Below are positions 55,916-64,000 of a DNA stretch of 64,000 nucleotides, piece by piece; position 1 is the first letter of the stretch, and the number at the start of each line of letters is the position of its first letter. The stretch covers positions 312,201 to 376,200 of the forward strand of contig NZ_LMTJ01000005.1 in assembly GCF_001510715.1 (NCBI RefSeq). The letters are read 5' to 3'. Below the pieces are notes generated by a model. It searched no databases. It worked only from the letters and a program-made list of their open reading frames with translations, and had not been told where the DNA came from. The position numbers were made by a program, and so were the translations under genes. The DNA comes from Bacillus sp. FJAT-29814. GTDB lineage: Bacteria; Bacillota; Bacilli; Bacillales; Cytobacillaceae.

Positions 55916-58087
55916 TTGGAGATACTGCATCAGTACTTCTTACGGATACGAAAACTGCTGGATATTACGTTTTTTCGCATACTTTTCTTTATTGTTTTAG
56001 GGTTGGTATTGTTTGCGGTCATGTTTAATAATGTCAAACCGGAAAAATTGGACATTGATATGTTCTCCATTGCCGAAAAAACGATTCGCTCCCCGGCGAC
56101 AGTTGAAGATAAAAAAAGTACGGAGAGGAAACGGAAGGAAGCGCGCGATCAAGTACAGCCTGTTTATACCTTGAAAAATGAATATACGCAGAACCGTGTC
56201 GACTTAATTACTTCTATTTTTAAAGCCGTTGCGGAAGTAAATGATGAAGTAAAAGAGACTATGAAGAAACAAGAAGCTGCTGCGACTGAGGAACAACCCG
56301 CACCCGTGGAACCGTCCCCTGCTGAAAAGGTTACTTTGCTTAAGGGGAAATTGACAACCACTGTCACAAAGCAGCTGTCCGATCAGGTTTTTACAAGCTT
56401 AATTCTCTCCGCCAATGAAGAGCTTTCGATTGCCAAGGATTTGACGGTTACGGCGATAAACAATGTCATGACCAAACGAATTCCGGCTGACGAGGTGGAA
56501 AACGCCAAAAAAAGAGTCGAAGAAGAATTAAGATATACGACACTGAATGACAGCCTAAAAGCGGCAGCGATTGAACTTGGAAGATATGCAGTTATTCAAA
56601 ACGAATTTTATGATCCATCAGCAACAGAAGAGCTGCGCCAGCAGGCAGCGGAAAGTGTTGATCCGGTGAAAATCCTTCAGGGGCAGGTGATTGTCGATGA
56701 AGGTGAGCTAATCAATCAGGAAATATTTCACCAGCTTCAACTTGTCGGTTTACTGAAAACGGAAAAATCATTTAAACCTTTTGTCGGATTGATCATGTTG
56801 ATTGTGACCATCCTGTCTGCTGTCTACTTTTATTTTTATGAAATGAAGGCACAGCCAGAAAAACGTCAAACGTTCTTATTGCTGTTTGGGTTTATTTTCA
56901 GTTTATCAATCTTTATAATGAAGCTGATTAGCATGCTGCAAATTTTTAATTTTTCAGGGATTGGCTATCTTGTTCCTGCCGCATTGAGCGGAATCCTAAT
57001 TAAGATTTTAATCGATGAGAGGCTGGCAATTTTATCTTCGATTATTTTGGCTGTTTGTGGGAGCATCCTGTTTAATGAAGGTGTTTCCGGAACGTTAAAT
57101 TATTCGGAGGGAATTTATATTCTCTTTAGTTCATTGGCGGGGATTTTGTTTTTGAGCAGCCAAAACCAGAGGACCAATATATTGCGCGCTGGCTTATTCA
57201 CCGGATTTGTGAACCTAATGACGCTATTGGCGTTAATGTTTTTGCCTAACGGGCAGTTTTCCGGGCTAGAATATGGTTATTACTTTGTCACGGCCCTTGT
57301 TTCTGGGACCAGCTCAGCGGTGTTGGCGATGGGATTATTGCCATTTTTCGAAGCCAGCTTCGGCATTCTTTCGACGATGAGACTGATTGAACTGTCCAAT
57401 CCAAATCACCCACTGTTGCGAAAAATATTGATGGAGGCACCAGGGACCTATCATCATAGTGTCATGGTCGCGAATTTATCTGAATCCGCTTGTGAAGCAA
57501 TTGGGGCAAACGGTCTGTTGGCAAGGGTTGGAAGTTATTACCATGATATCGGAAAAACGCGGCGTCCGAACTTTTTTATCGAAAACCAGATGCATAGTGA
57601 CAATCCGCATGACCGCTTGCCGCCGGATAAAAGCGCCAGCATTATCATTGCCCATGTCATTGATGGGTCCGCCATCTTAAGAAAACACCATATGCCGAAG
57701 GAAATCGTTGAAATAGCTGAACAGCATCATGGAACGTCTTTATTGAAGTTTTTCTATCATAAGGCTGTGCAAAATAATCCCGACACGCAAGAGGGAGATT
57801 TTCGTTATCCCGGTCCAAAAGCACAATCTAAGGAATCCGCTGTGGTTGGAATTGCGGATAGTGTAGAGGCAGCAGTCCGTTCCCTTTCCCAACCTACACC
57901 GGAAGCCATTGAATCGCTCGTCCGAAAAATTGTTACGGACAGGCTTCAAGATGGGCAGTTAAATGAATGTGATTTAACATTAAAAGAAATTGAAATGGTA
58001 ACTCATTCTTTATGTGAAACTCTTAAGGGAATCTTCCACTCCCGGATTGAATATCCCGAACTTACAAAGAAGGTGAAGCAAGCATGA
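55916..58087 (+). CDS. pgpH: Cyclic di-AMP phosphodiesterase PgpH (YqfF, 7TMR-HDED/HD)
   Basis: A 723-residue membrane protein. One N-terminal membrane segment, a large extracellular 7TMR-HDED domain (about 45-270), seven membrane helices (about 290-480) and a cytosolic HD domain with [18 protein letters not shown] and further histidines. PgpH hydrolyses c-di-AMP to pApA and so tunes potassium and osmotic balance. The frame is open from 55871, but GGAGGG (55903-55908) fits TTG 55916. It ends overlapping ybeY by ATGA. Confidence 0.93.
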   Translation: MEILHQYFLRIRKLLDITFFRILFFIVLGLVLFAVMFNNVKPEKLDIDMFSIAEKTIRSPATVEDKKSTERKRKEARDQVQPVYTLKNEYTQNRVDLITSIFKAVAEVNDEVKETMKKQEAAATEEQPAPVEPSPAEKVTLLKGKLTTTVTKQLSDQVFTSLILSANEELSIAKDLTVTAINNVMTKRIPADEVENAKKRVEEELRYTTLNDSLKAAAIELGRYAVIQNEFYDPSATEELRQQAAESVDPVKILQGQVIVDEGELINQEIFHQLQLVGLLKTEKSFKPFVGLIMLIVTILSAVYFYFYEMKAQPEKRQTFLLLFGFIFSLSIFIMKLISMLQIFNFSGIGYLVPAALSGILIKILIDERLAILSSIILAVCGSILFNEGVSGTLNYSEGIYILFSSLAGILFLSSQNQRTNILRAGLFTGFVNLMTLLALMFLPNGQFSGLEYGYYFVTALVSGTSSAVLAMGLLPFFEASFGILSTMRLIELSNPNHPLLRKILMEAPGTYHHSVMVANLSESACEAIGANGLLARVGSYYHDIGKTRRPNFFIENQMHSDNPHDRLPPDKSASIIIAHVIDGSAILRKHHMPKEIVEIAEQHHGTSLLKFFYHKAVQNNPDTQEGDFRYPGPKAQSKESAVVGIADSVEAAVRSLSQPTPEAIESLVRKIVTDRLQDGQLNECDLTLKEIEMVTHSLCETLKGIFHSRIEYPELTKKVKQA

Positions 58088-58554
58088 CATTACTAATTGA
58101 CAGCCTTGACGAAACGAATATGCTTTCAGACCAACAAATCCTTGACGTGGAACGGCTCGTAAATTTTGCAGCAGGAAAACTAGGGGTTGAACAGCATAGC
58201 GAAGTATCGATAACTTTTGTTACAAATGACCGGATCCAGGAGATAAATCGTGAATATCGGGATAAGGATGCACCGACCGATGTCATCTCGTTTGCCATGG
58301 AGGAGCTTGGCGAGGGCGAGGTGGAGCCCATTGGTGGCGACATGCCCCGCATTCTGGGAGATATCATTATCTCGATACCAAGGGCTGAGGAGCAGGCTCA
58401 GGAATATGGGCACTCATTCGAGCGGGAATTAGGTTTTTTAGCTGTTCATGGATTTTTACACCTAATGGGTTATGACCATATGAACGAGGAAGACGAGAAG
58501 GAAATGTTCACATTGCAAAGGGAAATATTGAATGATTATGGACTCACACGATAA
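58084..58554 (+). CDS. ybeY: rRNA maturation endonuclease YbeY
   Basis: A 156-residue zinc-dependent metalloprotein involved in 16S rRNA 3' maturation and 70S quality control. The H-x3-H-x5-H zinc motif is complete ([11 protein letters not shown]), as is the family segment [17 protein letters not shown]. It begins inside the pgpH stop (ATGA) and overlaps dgkA by about 20 bases. Confidence 0.96.
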   Translation: MTLLIDSLDETNMLSDQQILDVERLVNFAAGKLGVEQHSEVSITFVTNDRIQEINREYRDKDAPTDVISFAMEELGEGEVEPIGGDMPRILGDIIISIPRAEEQAQEYGHSFERELGFLAVHGFLHLMGYDHMNEEDEKEMFTLQREILNDYGLTR

Positions 58555-58927
58555 ACAAAAATCCAGACCAATCTGGCACTCCTTTTCCTATGCAATTGCT
58601 GGAATCGTAACTGCCGTTAAACAGGAACGAAATATGAGAATACACTTGGCCGGTTCGGTGGTTGTACTGTCTGTCTCGATCTATTTCTCGATTTCCGCTA
58701 TCGAGTGGTTATTTATTCTGTTTGCAATCTGCGGCATGTTTGCCCTAGAAATGGTAAATACGGCGATTGAGCGCGTTGTCGACCTTGCGTCACCGGAATT
58801 TCATCCGCTCGCGAAACAGGCAAAGGATATCGCTGCAGGCGCGGTTTTTGTGTATGCTTGTTTGTCGGTGATCATTGGTATCATCATTTTTTCTCCATAT
58901 ATCCTGAAGCTTCTAAATATTGTTTGA
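58532..58927 (+). CDS. dgkA: Undecaprenol/diacylglycerol kinase
   Basis: A 131-residue small membrane kinase. In Gram-positives this family phosphorylates undecaprenol, recycling the cell-wall lipid carrier. Three membrane segments (about residues 42-58, 60-78, 103-125) and the family motif [15 protein letters not shown] are present. ATG 58532 is eight bases from AAAGGGA; ATG 58538 (MDS start, as in B. subtilis) is an alternative. It overlaps the end of ybeY. The 199 bases to cdd are AT-rich and show no clear element. Confidence 0.92.
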   Translation: MIMDSHDKQKSRPIWHSFSYAIAGIVTAVKQERNMRIHLAGSVVVLSVSIYFSISAIEWLFILFAICGMFALEMVNTAIERVVDLASPEFHPLAKQAKDIAAGAVFVYACLSVIIGIIIFSPYILKLLNIV

Positions 58928-59084
58928 AAGAAAATTTTCGGTAATTGAATTTGAAATGGTTAGAAGAATTCGTTAAAATGATTTAACTAGCTTTTCAACA
59001 GAGTCATTTTGGGAATATTTCAATTATTTAAAATTTTTTATATTTTTTATTTCAAATAATGATTTTCAAGCAAAGTTGAGGTAA

Positions 59085-60441
<1,357 letters not shown>

Positions 60442-60598
60442 TGACCTACTCTAATAAAATTATTAATTTAACAATCAAAATATTCGCATCCAAGATTAAC
60501 AAAATTTACGTCTCATGATTATTTCGTTGGCAGGCTATGATAAATGTAAGGCAGGAAATGCAGAAACGCTAGTCTAAATATCGAGAGGTGGGGTTTTC

Positions 60599-60742
60599 AT
60601 GTTGGATTTTACGTGGAAAATATTTAGCCAGACTGGTAATATTGACACATATCTCCTCTTTAAAGAACTGGAGAAGGAAAACCAAGAAATACCCGGTAAT
60701 TTGAATGAAGAGCTAGCACAAATCGATTTTCCTATTTTCTAG
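60599..60742 (+). CDS. yqzL: YqzL family small protein
   Basis: A 47-residue protein beginning MLDFTWKIFSQTGNIDTYLL and ending QIDFPIF. It matches YqzL, found between era and recO in Bacillus. Function is unknown. The start follows GAGAGGTGGGG at good spacing. It lies 30 bases before recO and is probably co-transcribed with it. Confidence 0.9.
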   Translation: MLDFTWKIFSQTGNIDTYLLFKELEKENQEIPGNLNEELAQIDFPIF

Positions 60743-60772
60743 CAAGTCGAACGTCCCTGGATGGTGACAATC

Positions 60773-61525
60773 ATGCTTCAGAAATGTGAAGGCATCGTCA
60801 TTAGAACCACCGATTATGGTGAAACAAATAAAATCGTAACTCTATATACAAGAGAATGGGGAAAGATAGGCGTGATGGCTAGAGGTGCTAAAAAGCCTAA
60901 CAGCCGTCTTTCCTCGATTACCCAGCTGTTTAACCACGGCTACTATCTCATTCAAAAAAGTTCAGGGATTGGCGGGCTACAGCAGGGGGAATTAATTACC
61001 TCAATGCGGGGGATCGGTGAAGATATTTTTTTGACTGGCTATGCCAGTTATATAGTTGAATTGACCGATAAAGCCACAGATGAAAAGAAACCGAACCCCT
61101 TTCATTTTGAACTGCTATACCAGACGCTTCATTATTTGAATGAGGGGTATGACCCGGAAATTTTGAAAAATATTTATGAAATGAAAATGTTAAATGTGCT
61201 CGGACTTTACCCGATACTGAATCAATGTTCCGTCTGCGGCCAAACTGACGGGCATTTTTCTTTTTCTATCCGTGAAGGCGGGTTTATCTGTCATCGGTGT
61301 CTCGATAAAGATCCATACCATTTTAAACTGAAGCCGGCTACAGTGAAATTATTACGATTATTTTATTACTTCGATTTATCAAGGTTGGGCAATATTTCGG
61401 TAAAGGAAGAAACGAAGGCGGAGCTCAAAAAAATTATTTCTGCCTATTATGAGGAATATTCCGGCCTTCACCTAAAATCTAAAAAGTTTTTGGATTCAAT
61501 GGCCCAATTTCGCAATCTTTTATAA
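60773..61525 (+). CDS. recO: DNA repair protein RecO
   Basis: A 250-residue recombination mediator that loads RecA at single-stranded gaps with RecR and RecF. An N-terminal OB fold ([20 protein letters not shown]) is followed by a helical domain and a zinc finger (CSVCGQ and CHRC). An ATG at 60761 is in frame, but GGTGA lies after it, so ATG 60773, which matches the family N terminus, is preferred. Confidence 0.95.
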   Translation: MLQKCEGIVIRTTDYGETNKIVTLYTREWGKIGVMARGAKKPNSRLSSITQLFNHGYYLIQKSSGIGGLQQGELITSMRGIGEDIFLTGYASYIVELTDKATDEKKPNPFHFELLYQTLHYLNEGYDPEILKNIYEMKMLNVLGLYPILNQCSVCGQTDGHFSFSIREGGFICHRCLDKDPYHFKLKPATVKLLRLFYYFDLSRLGNISVKEETKAELKKIISAYYEEYSGLHLKSKKFLDSMAQFRNLL

Positions 61526-61532
61526 CAGTTTA

Positions 61533-61561
61533 TTGACAAGATAATTAGATTTGGTTAATAT
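61533..61561 (+). promoter_or_regulatory. Sigma-A promoter of glyS
   Basis: TTGACA (61533-61538) and TAATAT (61556-61561) are separated by 17 bases; transcription should start near 61568, at the head of the T-box leader. Confidence 0.85.
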
Positions 61562-61574
61562 TAACTGTAAATTT

Positions 61575-61777
61575 AATAATTGCAGTGATGGAAAGTAGTA
61601 CTTAGTCCTCTCTATAAAAGCGAACCTGGGATGGTGTAAGCCAGGGTATAGAGCACTAACGAAGGCGTTCTGGAGCAATGTCAAAGTTGAAAGTGGCCGT
61701 ATATACGGCAAATAGGGTGGAACCGCGGGTAACTCTCGTCCCTATGCTTATTATAAGCATAGGGATGGGAGTTTTTT
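61575..61777 (+). promoter_or_regulatory. Glycine T-box riboswitch of glyS
   Basis: The antiterminator T-box sequence AGGGTGGAACCGCGGGT is at 61714-61730; its TGGA can pair with the UCCA end of uncharged tRNA-Gly. A GGC specifier codon for glycine is visible at 61665-61667 in CGAAGGCGTT on the 3' side of stem I. The terminator is AACTCTCGTCCCTATGCTTA (61731-61750) pairing with the complementary arm at 61753-61772, then T's. Uncharged tRNA-Gly should prevent termination and raise glyS expression. Confidence 0.95.
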
Positions 61778-61813
61778 ATTTTTAAAGAAAATGAATAAAG
61801 GAGTTAGAAAAAA

Positions 61814-63196
61814 ATGAGTGTAACTATGGAACAAATTGTTTCACATGCGAAGCATCGGGGCTTTATTTTTCCTGGGTCAGAGATATATGGAGGCCTTGCC
61901 AATACATGGGATTACGGCCCTCTGGGAGTAGAATTTAAAAACAATATTAAAGCCGCTTGGTGGAAAAAGTTTGTCCAGGAGTCCCCGTATAATGTAGGGT
62001 TGGATGCAGCGATTTTGATGAATCCAAGGACATGGGAAGCATCCGGCCATATTGGCAACTTCAATGATCCGATGATTGACTGCAAAAATTGTAAGGCACG
62101 TCATCGTGCAGATAAATTAATCGAAAACGCACTTGATGAAAAAGGCATTGAAATGATCGTCGATGGCCTGCCTTTTGACAAAATGGAAGAATTGATTAAA
62201 GAGCATAACATTGCCTGCCCGGATTGTGGCAGCCATGATTTTACCGGCATCCGTCAGTTTAACTTAATGTTTAAAACCTTCCAAGGGGTAACGGAAACAA
62301 GCACCAATGAAATTTTCTTGCGTCCAGAAACAGCACAGGGGATTTTCGTCAATTTTAAAAATGTCCAGCGGACGATGAGAAAGAAATTGCCATTCGGCAT
62401 TGCCCAAGTCGGCAAGAGCTTCCGTAATGAGATCACACCGGGGAACTTTACGTTCCGTACTAGAGAGTTCGAACAAATGGAGCTTGAATTCTTCTGCAAG
62501 CCGGGTGAGGAATTAAAGTGGTTTGATTATTGGAAGAGTTTTGCGGAGCAGTGGTTGAAATCATTAGGCATGACAGAGGAAAATTTGCGCCTTCGTGACC
62601 ATTCCGAAGATGAACTTTCTCACTATAGCAACGCAACCACTGATTTTGAATACAAATTCCCATTTGGCTGGGGTGAATTATGGGGCGTAGCTTCACGGAC
62701 AGATTATGATTTGAAGCAGCACATGCAATTCTCTGGCGAGGATTTCAACTATATTGACCCAGAAACAAACGAAAGATATATTCCATACTGCATCGAACCA
62801 TCATTGGGAGCAGACCGGGTAACTTTGGCGTTCCTGATTGATGCGTATGACGAGGAGCAGCTTGAAGACGGCACGTCACGGACCGTTCTCCATTTCCATC
62901 CGGCACTTGCTCCGTTTAAGGCCGCGGTCCTGCCGCTGTCGAAAAAGCTTTCAGATGAGGCAAGAGAAGTGTTTGCGGCACTGTCCAAGCATTTCAGCGT
63001 TGATTACGATGAAGCTGGCTCCATCGGCAAACGCTACCGCCGCCATGACGAAATTGGAACACCTTTCTGTATAACTTACGATTTTGACTCTAAAGAGGAT
63101 CACATGGTAACAGTCCGCGATCGGGACACCATGGAACAAACCCGGGTACCGATTGCTGAGTTAGTAAACTTTATCCAAGAAAAGATTGCGTTTTAA
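61814..63196 (+). CDS. glyS: Glycyl-tRNA synthetase, homodimeric (alpha2) type
   Basis: A 460-residue class II synthetase of the single-chain type found in archaea, eukaryotes and some Firmicutes, not the two-gene GlyQ/GlyS type of B. subtilis. Motif 2 ([20 protein letters not shown]) and motif 3 ([12 protein letters not shown]) are intact, and the N-terminal [13 protein letters not shown] segment is typical. AAAGGAG precedes the ATG. It is controlled by the T-box leader directly upstream. Confidence 0.97.
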   Translation: MSVTMEQIVSHAKHRGFIFPGSEIYGGLANTWDYGPLGVEFKNNIKAAWWKKFVQESPYNVGLDAAILMNPRTWEASGHIGNFNDPMIDCKNCKARHRADKLIENALDEKGIEMIVDGLPFDKMEELIKEHNIACPDCGSHDFTGIRQFNLMFKTFQGVTETSTNEIFLRPETAQGIFVNFKNVQRTMRKKLPFGIAQVGKSFRNEITPGNFTFRTREFEQMELEFFCKPGEELKWFDYWKSFAEQWLKSLGMTEENLRLRDHSEDELSHYSNATTDFEYKFPFGWGELWGVASRTDYDLKQHMQFSGEDFNYIDPETNERYIPYCIEPSLGADRVTLAFLIDAYDEEQLEDGTSRTVLHFHPALAPFKAAVLPLSKKLSDEAREVFAALSKHFSVDYDEAGSIGKRYRRHDEIGTPFCITYDFDSKEDHMVTVRDRDTMEQTRVPIAELVNFIQEKIAF

Positions 63197-63198
63197 AA

Positions 63199-63229
63199 GA
63201 AGGTGCGGACTGGATCCGCACCTTTTAAT
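63199..63229 (+). terminator. Intrinsic terminator after glyS
   Basis: AAGGTGCGGA (63200-63209) pairs perfectly with TCCGCACCTT (63215-63224) followed by T's. Confidence 0.92.
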
Positions 63230-63287
63230 TTGGGGAGAAAAGGCATTTTTCATTGCAAGAATATATAGTGATTGTTTATGCTAAAGG

Positions 63288-63426
63288 GCCTGTTGATTTC
63301 CGCTCCAGGCGGCTTCGCTTTCCGCGGGGTGGGCGGTGAGCCTCCTCGACGTAAACGCCTGCGGGGTCTCACCTGTCCCACTATTCCCGCAGGAGTCTTC
63401 GCCGCCTTCCGCTCCAATCAACAGGC
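63288..63426. repeat. Palindromic GC-rich repeat of a type dispersed in Bacillaceae
   Basis: A 139-bp element bounded by an 11-bp perfect inverted repeat, GCCTGTTGATT (63288-63298) and AATCAACAGGC (63416-63426), with further internal symmetry (GGCGGCTTCGC against GTCTTCGCCGCC; CGCGGGG against CCCGC). It is much richer in G+C than its surroundings. I recall near-identical sequences in intergenic regions of several Bacillus species. The ORFs crossing it are by-products of the symmetry. Confidence 0.8.
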
Positions 63427-63573
63427 AGGTAATCAACCTTAAGTATTGCAACACACCATTTCCAGCTTTGCCAAGAATGCTGCAATCTTTTTCATTTTTT
63501 ATCCTCGGCATAAATCAGGCAAGCATATTCCATAGGGATGGGTCGTTATGAAGCGCTTCATATCGCCCGAGAC

Positions 63574-63929
63574 GAGTTTCCCCGCCATTTAGGTCACGTA
63601 GAACCCCTCTACGTGACCGATTTTTCCTATGCCCAAGCATTTTGGTCACGTAGAACTCTCTACGGGACCAATTTCTCTTTTTCCCCGCCATTTAGGTCAC
63701 GTAGAACCCCTCTACGTGACCAATTTCTCCTTTGCCCAAGCATTTTGGGCACATAGAACTCTGCTACGTGGCCAATTTCGCTTTTTCCTCGCCATTTAGG
63801 TCACGTAGAATCCCTCTACGTGACCAATTTCTCCTTTGCCCAAGCATTTTGGGCACATAAAACACTTCTACGTGACCAATTTCTTCTTTGCCTAAGCATT
63901 TTGGTCACGTAGAACACTTCTACGAGTCA
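63574..63929 (+). repeat. Array of seven hairpin repeats with 52-bp period
   Basis: Seven units begin at 63592, 63644, 63695, 63747, 63799, 63851 and 63903, a period of 51-52 bases. Each has a 26-27-base palindromic part of the form GGTCACGTAG-loop-CTACGTGACC and a 25-base spacer. Spacers are of two kinds: ending CCCAAGCATTTT or ending CCGCCATTTA; they follow A, B, A, B, A, A, so the older unit is about 104 bases. Units 4, 6 and 7 are diverged. No gene is seen from 63197 to the window end; 63930-64000 shows nothing recognisable. Confidence 0.9.
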
Positions 63930-64000
63930 AGTCCATTCTTTTGTGTAAAAGTGTCAATAATGTTTTTCAACCAATTAATAAATTTATTAATAAATGGTGT

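Noticed and set aside
63281..63756. ORFs of 71-76 codons across the repeats after glyS on both strands
   Set aside because: They follow the palindromic repeats, have no ribosome binding sites of note and give proline/arginine-rich, unrecognisable products.
63592..63929. CRISPR-like array of regularly spaced palindromic repeats
   Set aside because: The 25-base spacers are of two recurring types rather than unique, the repeats vary, and no cas genes are in the window. It is a tandem repeat with a dimeric unit.

Overview
The window is a contiguous stretch of the chromosome of an endospore-forming, low-GC Gram-positive bacterium of the family Bacillaceae (Bacillus in the broad sense). The evidence is the near-complete alaS-to-glyS synteny with Bacillus subtilis (alaS, ireB, ruvX, mltG, trmR-trhP1-trhP2, udk, greA, pbpI; then sigK, sda, yqeG-yqeM, comER/comE, holA, rpsT, gpr, spoIIP, lepA, hrcA-dnaK, rpsU, floA, phoH, pgpH, era, recO, glyS), the sporulation genes (sigK, gpr, spoIIP, yqfC, yqfD, sda), competence genes, strong AGGAGG-type ribosome binding sites and frequent TTG/GTG starts. 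GPR resembles the Bacillus megaterium enzyme closely, but the species cannot be named from this window alone.

Layout. 1-7530: end of alaS, the ireB-ruvX-yrzB cluster, endolytic transglycosylase mltG, the tRNA mo5U34 operon (trmR-trhP1-trhP2) with udk, then greA. 7570-15550: PBP gene pbpI, an S9 peptidase, yrrS, yrzA, and the reverse transsulfuration operon mtnN-mccA-mccB. 15550-17070: an island of very small ORFs, with a 37-codon ORF behind a consensus promoter, three tandem YrzI paralogues, a shortened YrzI-like ORF and two other tiny ORFs. 17070-22800: pepF-type oligoendopeptidase, a BNR-like lipoprotein, uninterrupted sigK, pssA and psd (phosphatidylethanolamine synthesis), and the checkpoint gene sda. 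22800-34840: DnaA boxes, the yqeG-yqeM operon (ribosome assembly, NAD and shikimate enzymes), comER/comEA-EB-EC, yqzM, holA and rpsT. 35000-49130: gpr-spoIIP-yqxA, lepA-hemW and the CIRCE-controlled heat-shock operon hrcA-grpE-dnaK-dnaJ-prmA-rsmE-mtaB. 49160-63200: yqeW, rpsU-yqeY, an NfeD/flotillin pair, yqfC-yqfD-phoH-pgpH-ybeY-dgkA-cdd-era, yqzL, recO and T-box-controlled glyS. 63200-64000: non-coding and rich in repeats.

The coding part is mostly conserved core genome. The less familiar material is non-coding or very small: (i) a family of about 110-bp dispersed structured elements with four copies here (1711, 3273, 23161, 34464), sharing a 14-nt invariant core and similar ends; (ii) a seven-unit array of hairpins with 52-bp period and two alternating spacer types at 63592-63929; (iii) a multibranched leader RNA candidate ahead of the tRNA-modification operon; (iv) the small-protein island; (v) several long palindromic repeats of a kind dispersed in Bacillaceae. 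No CRISPR array, prophage, transposase, rRNA or tRNA gene was seen.
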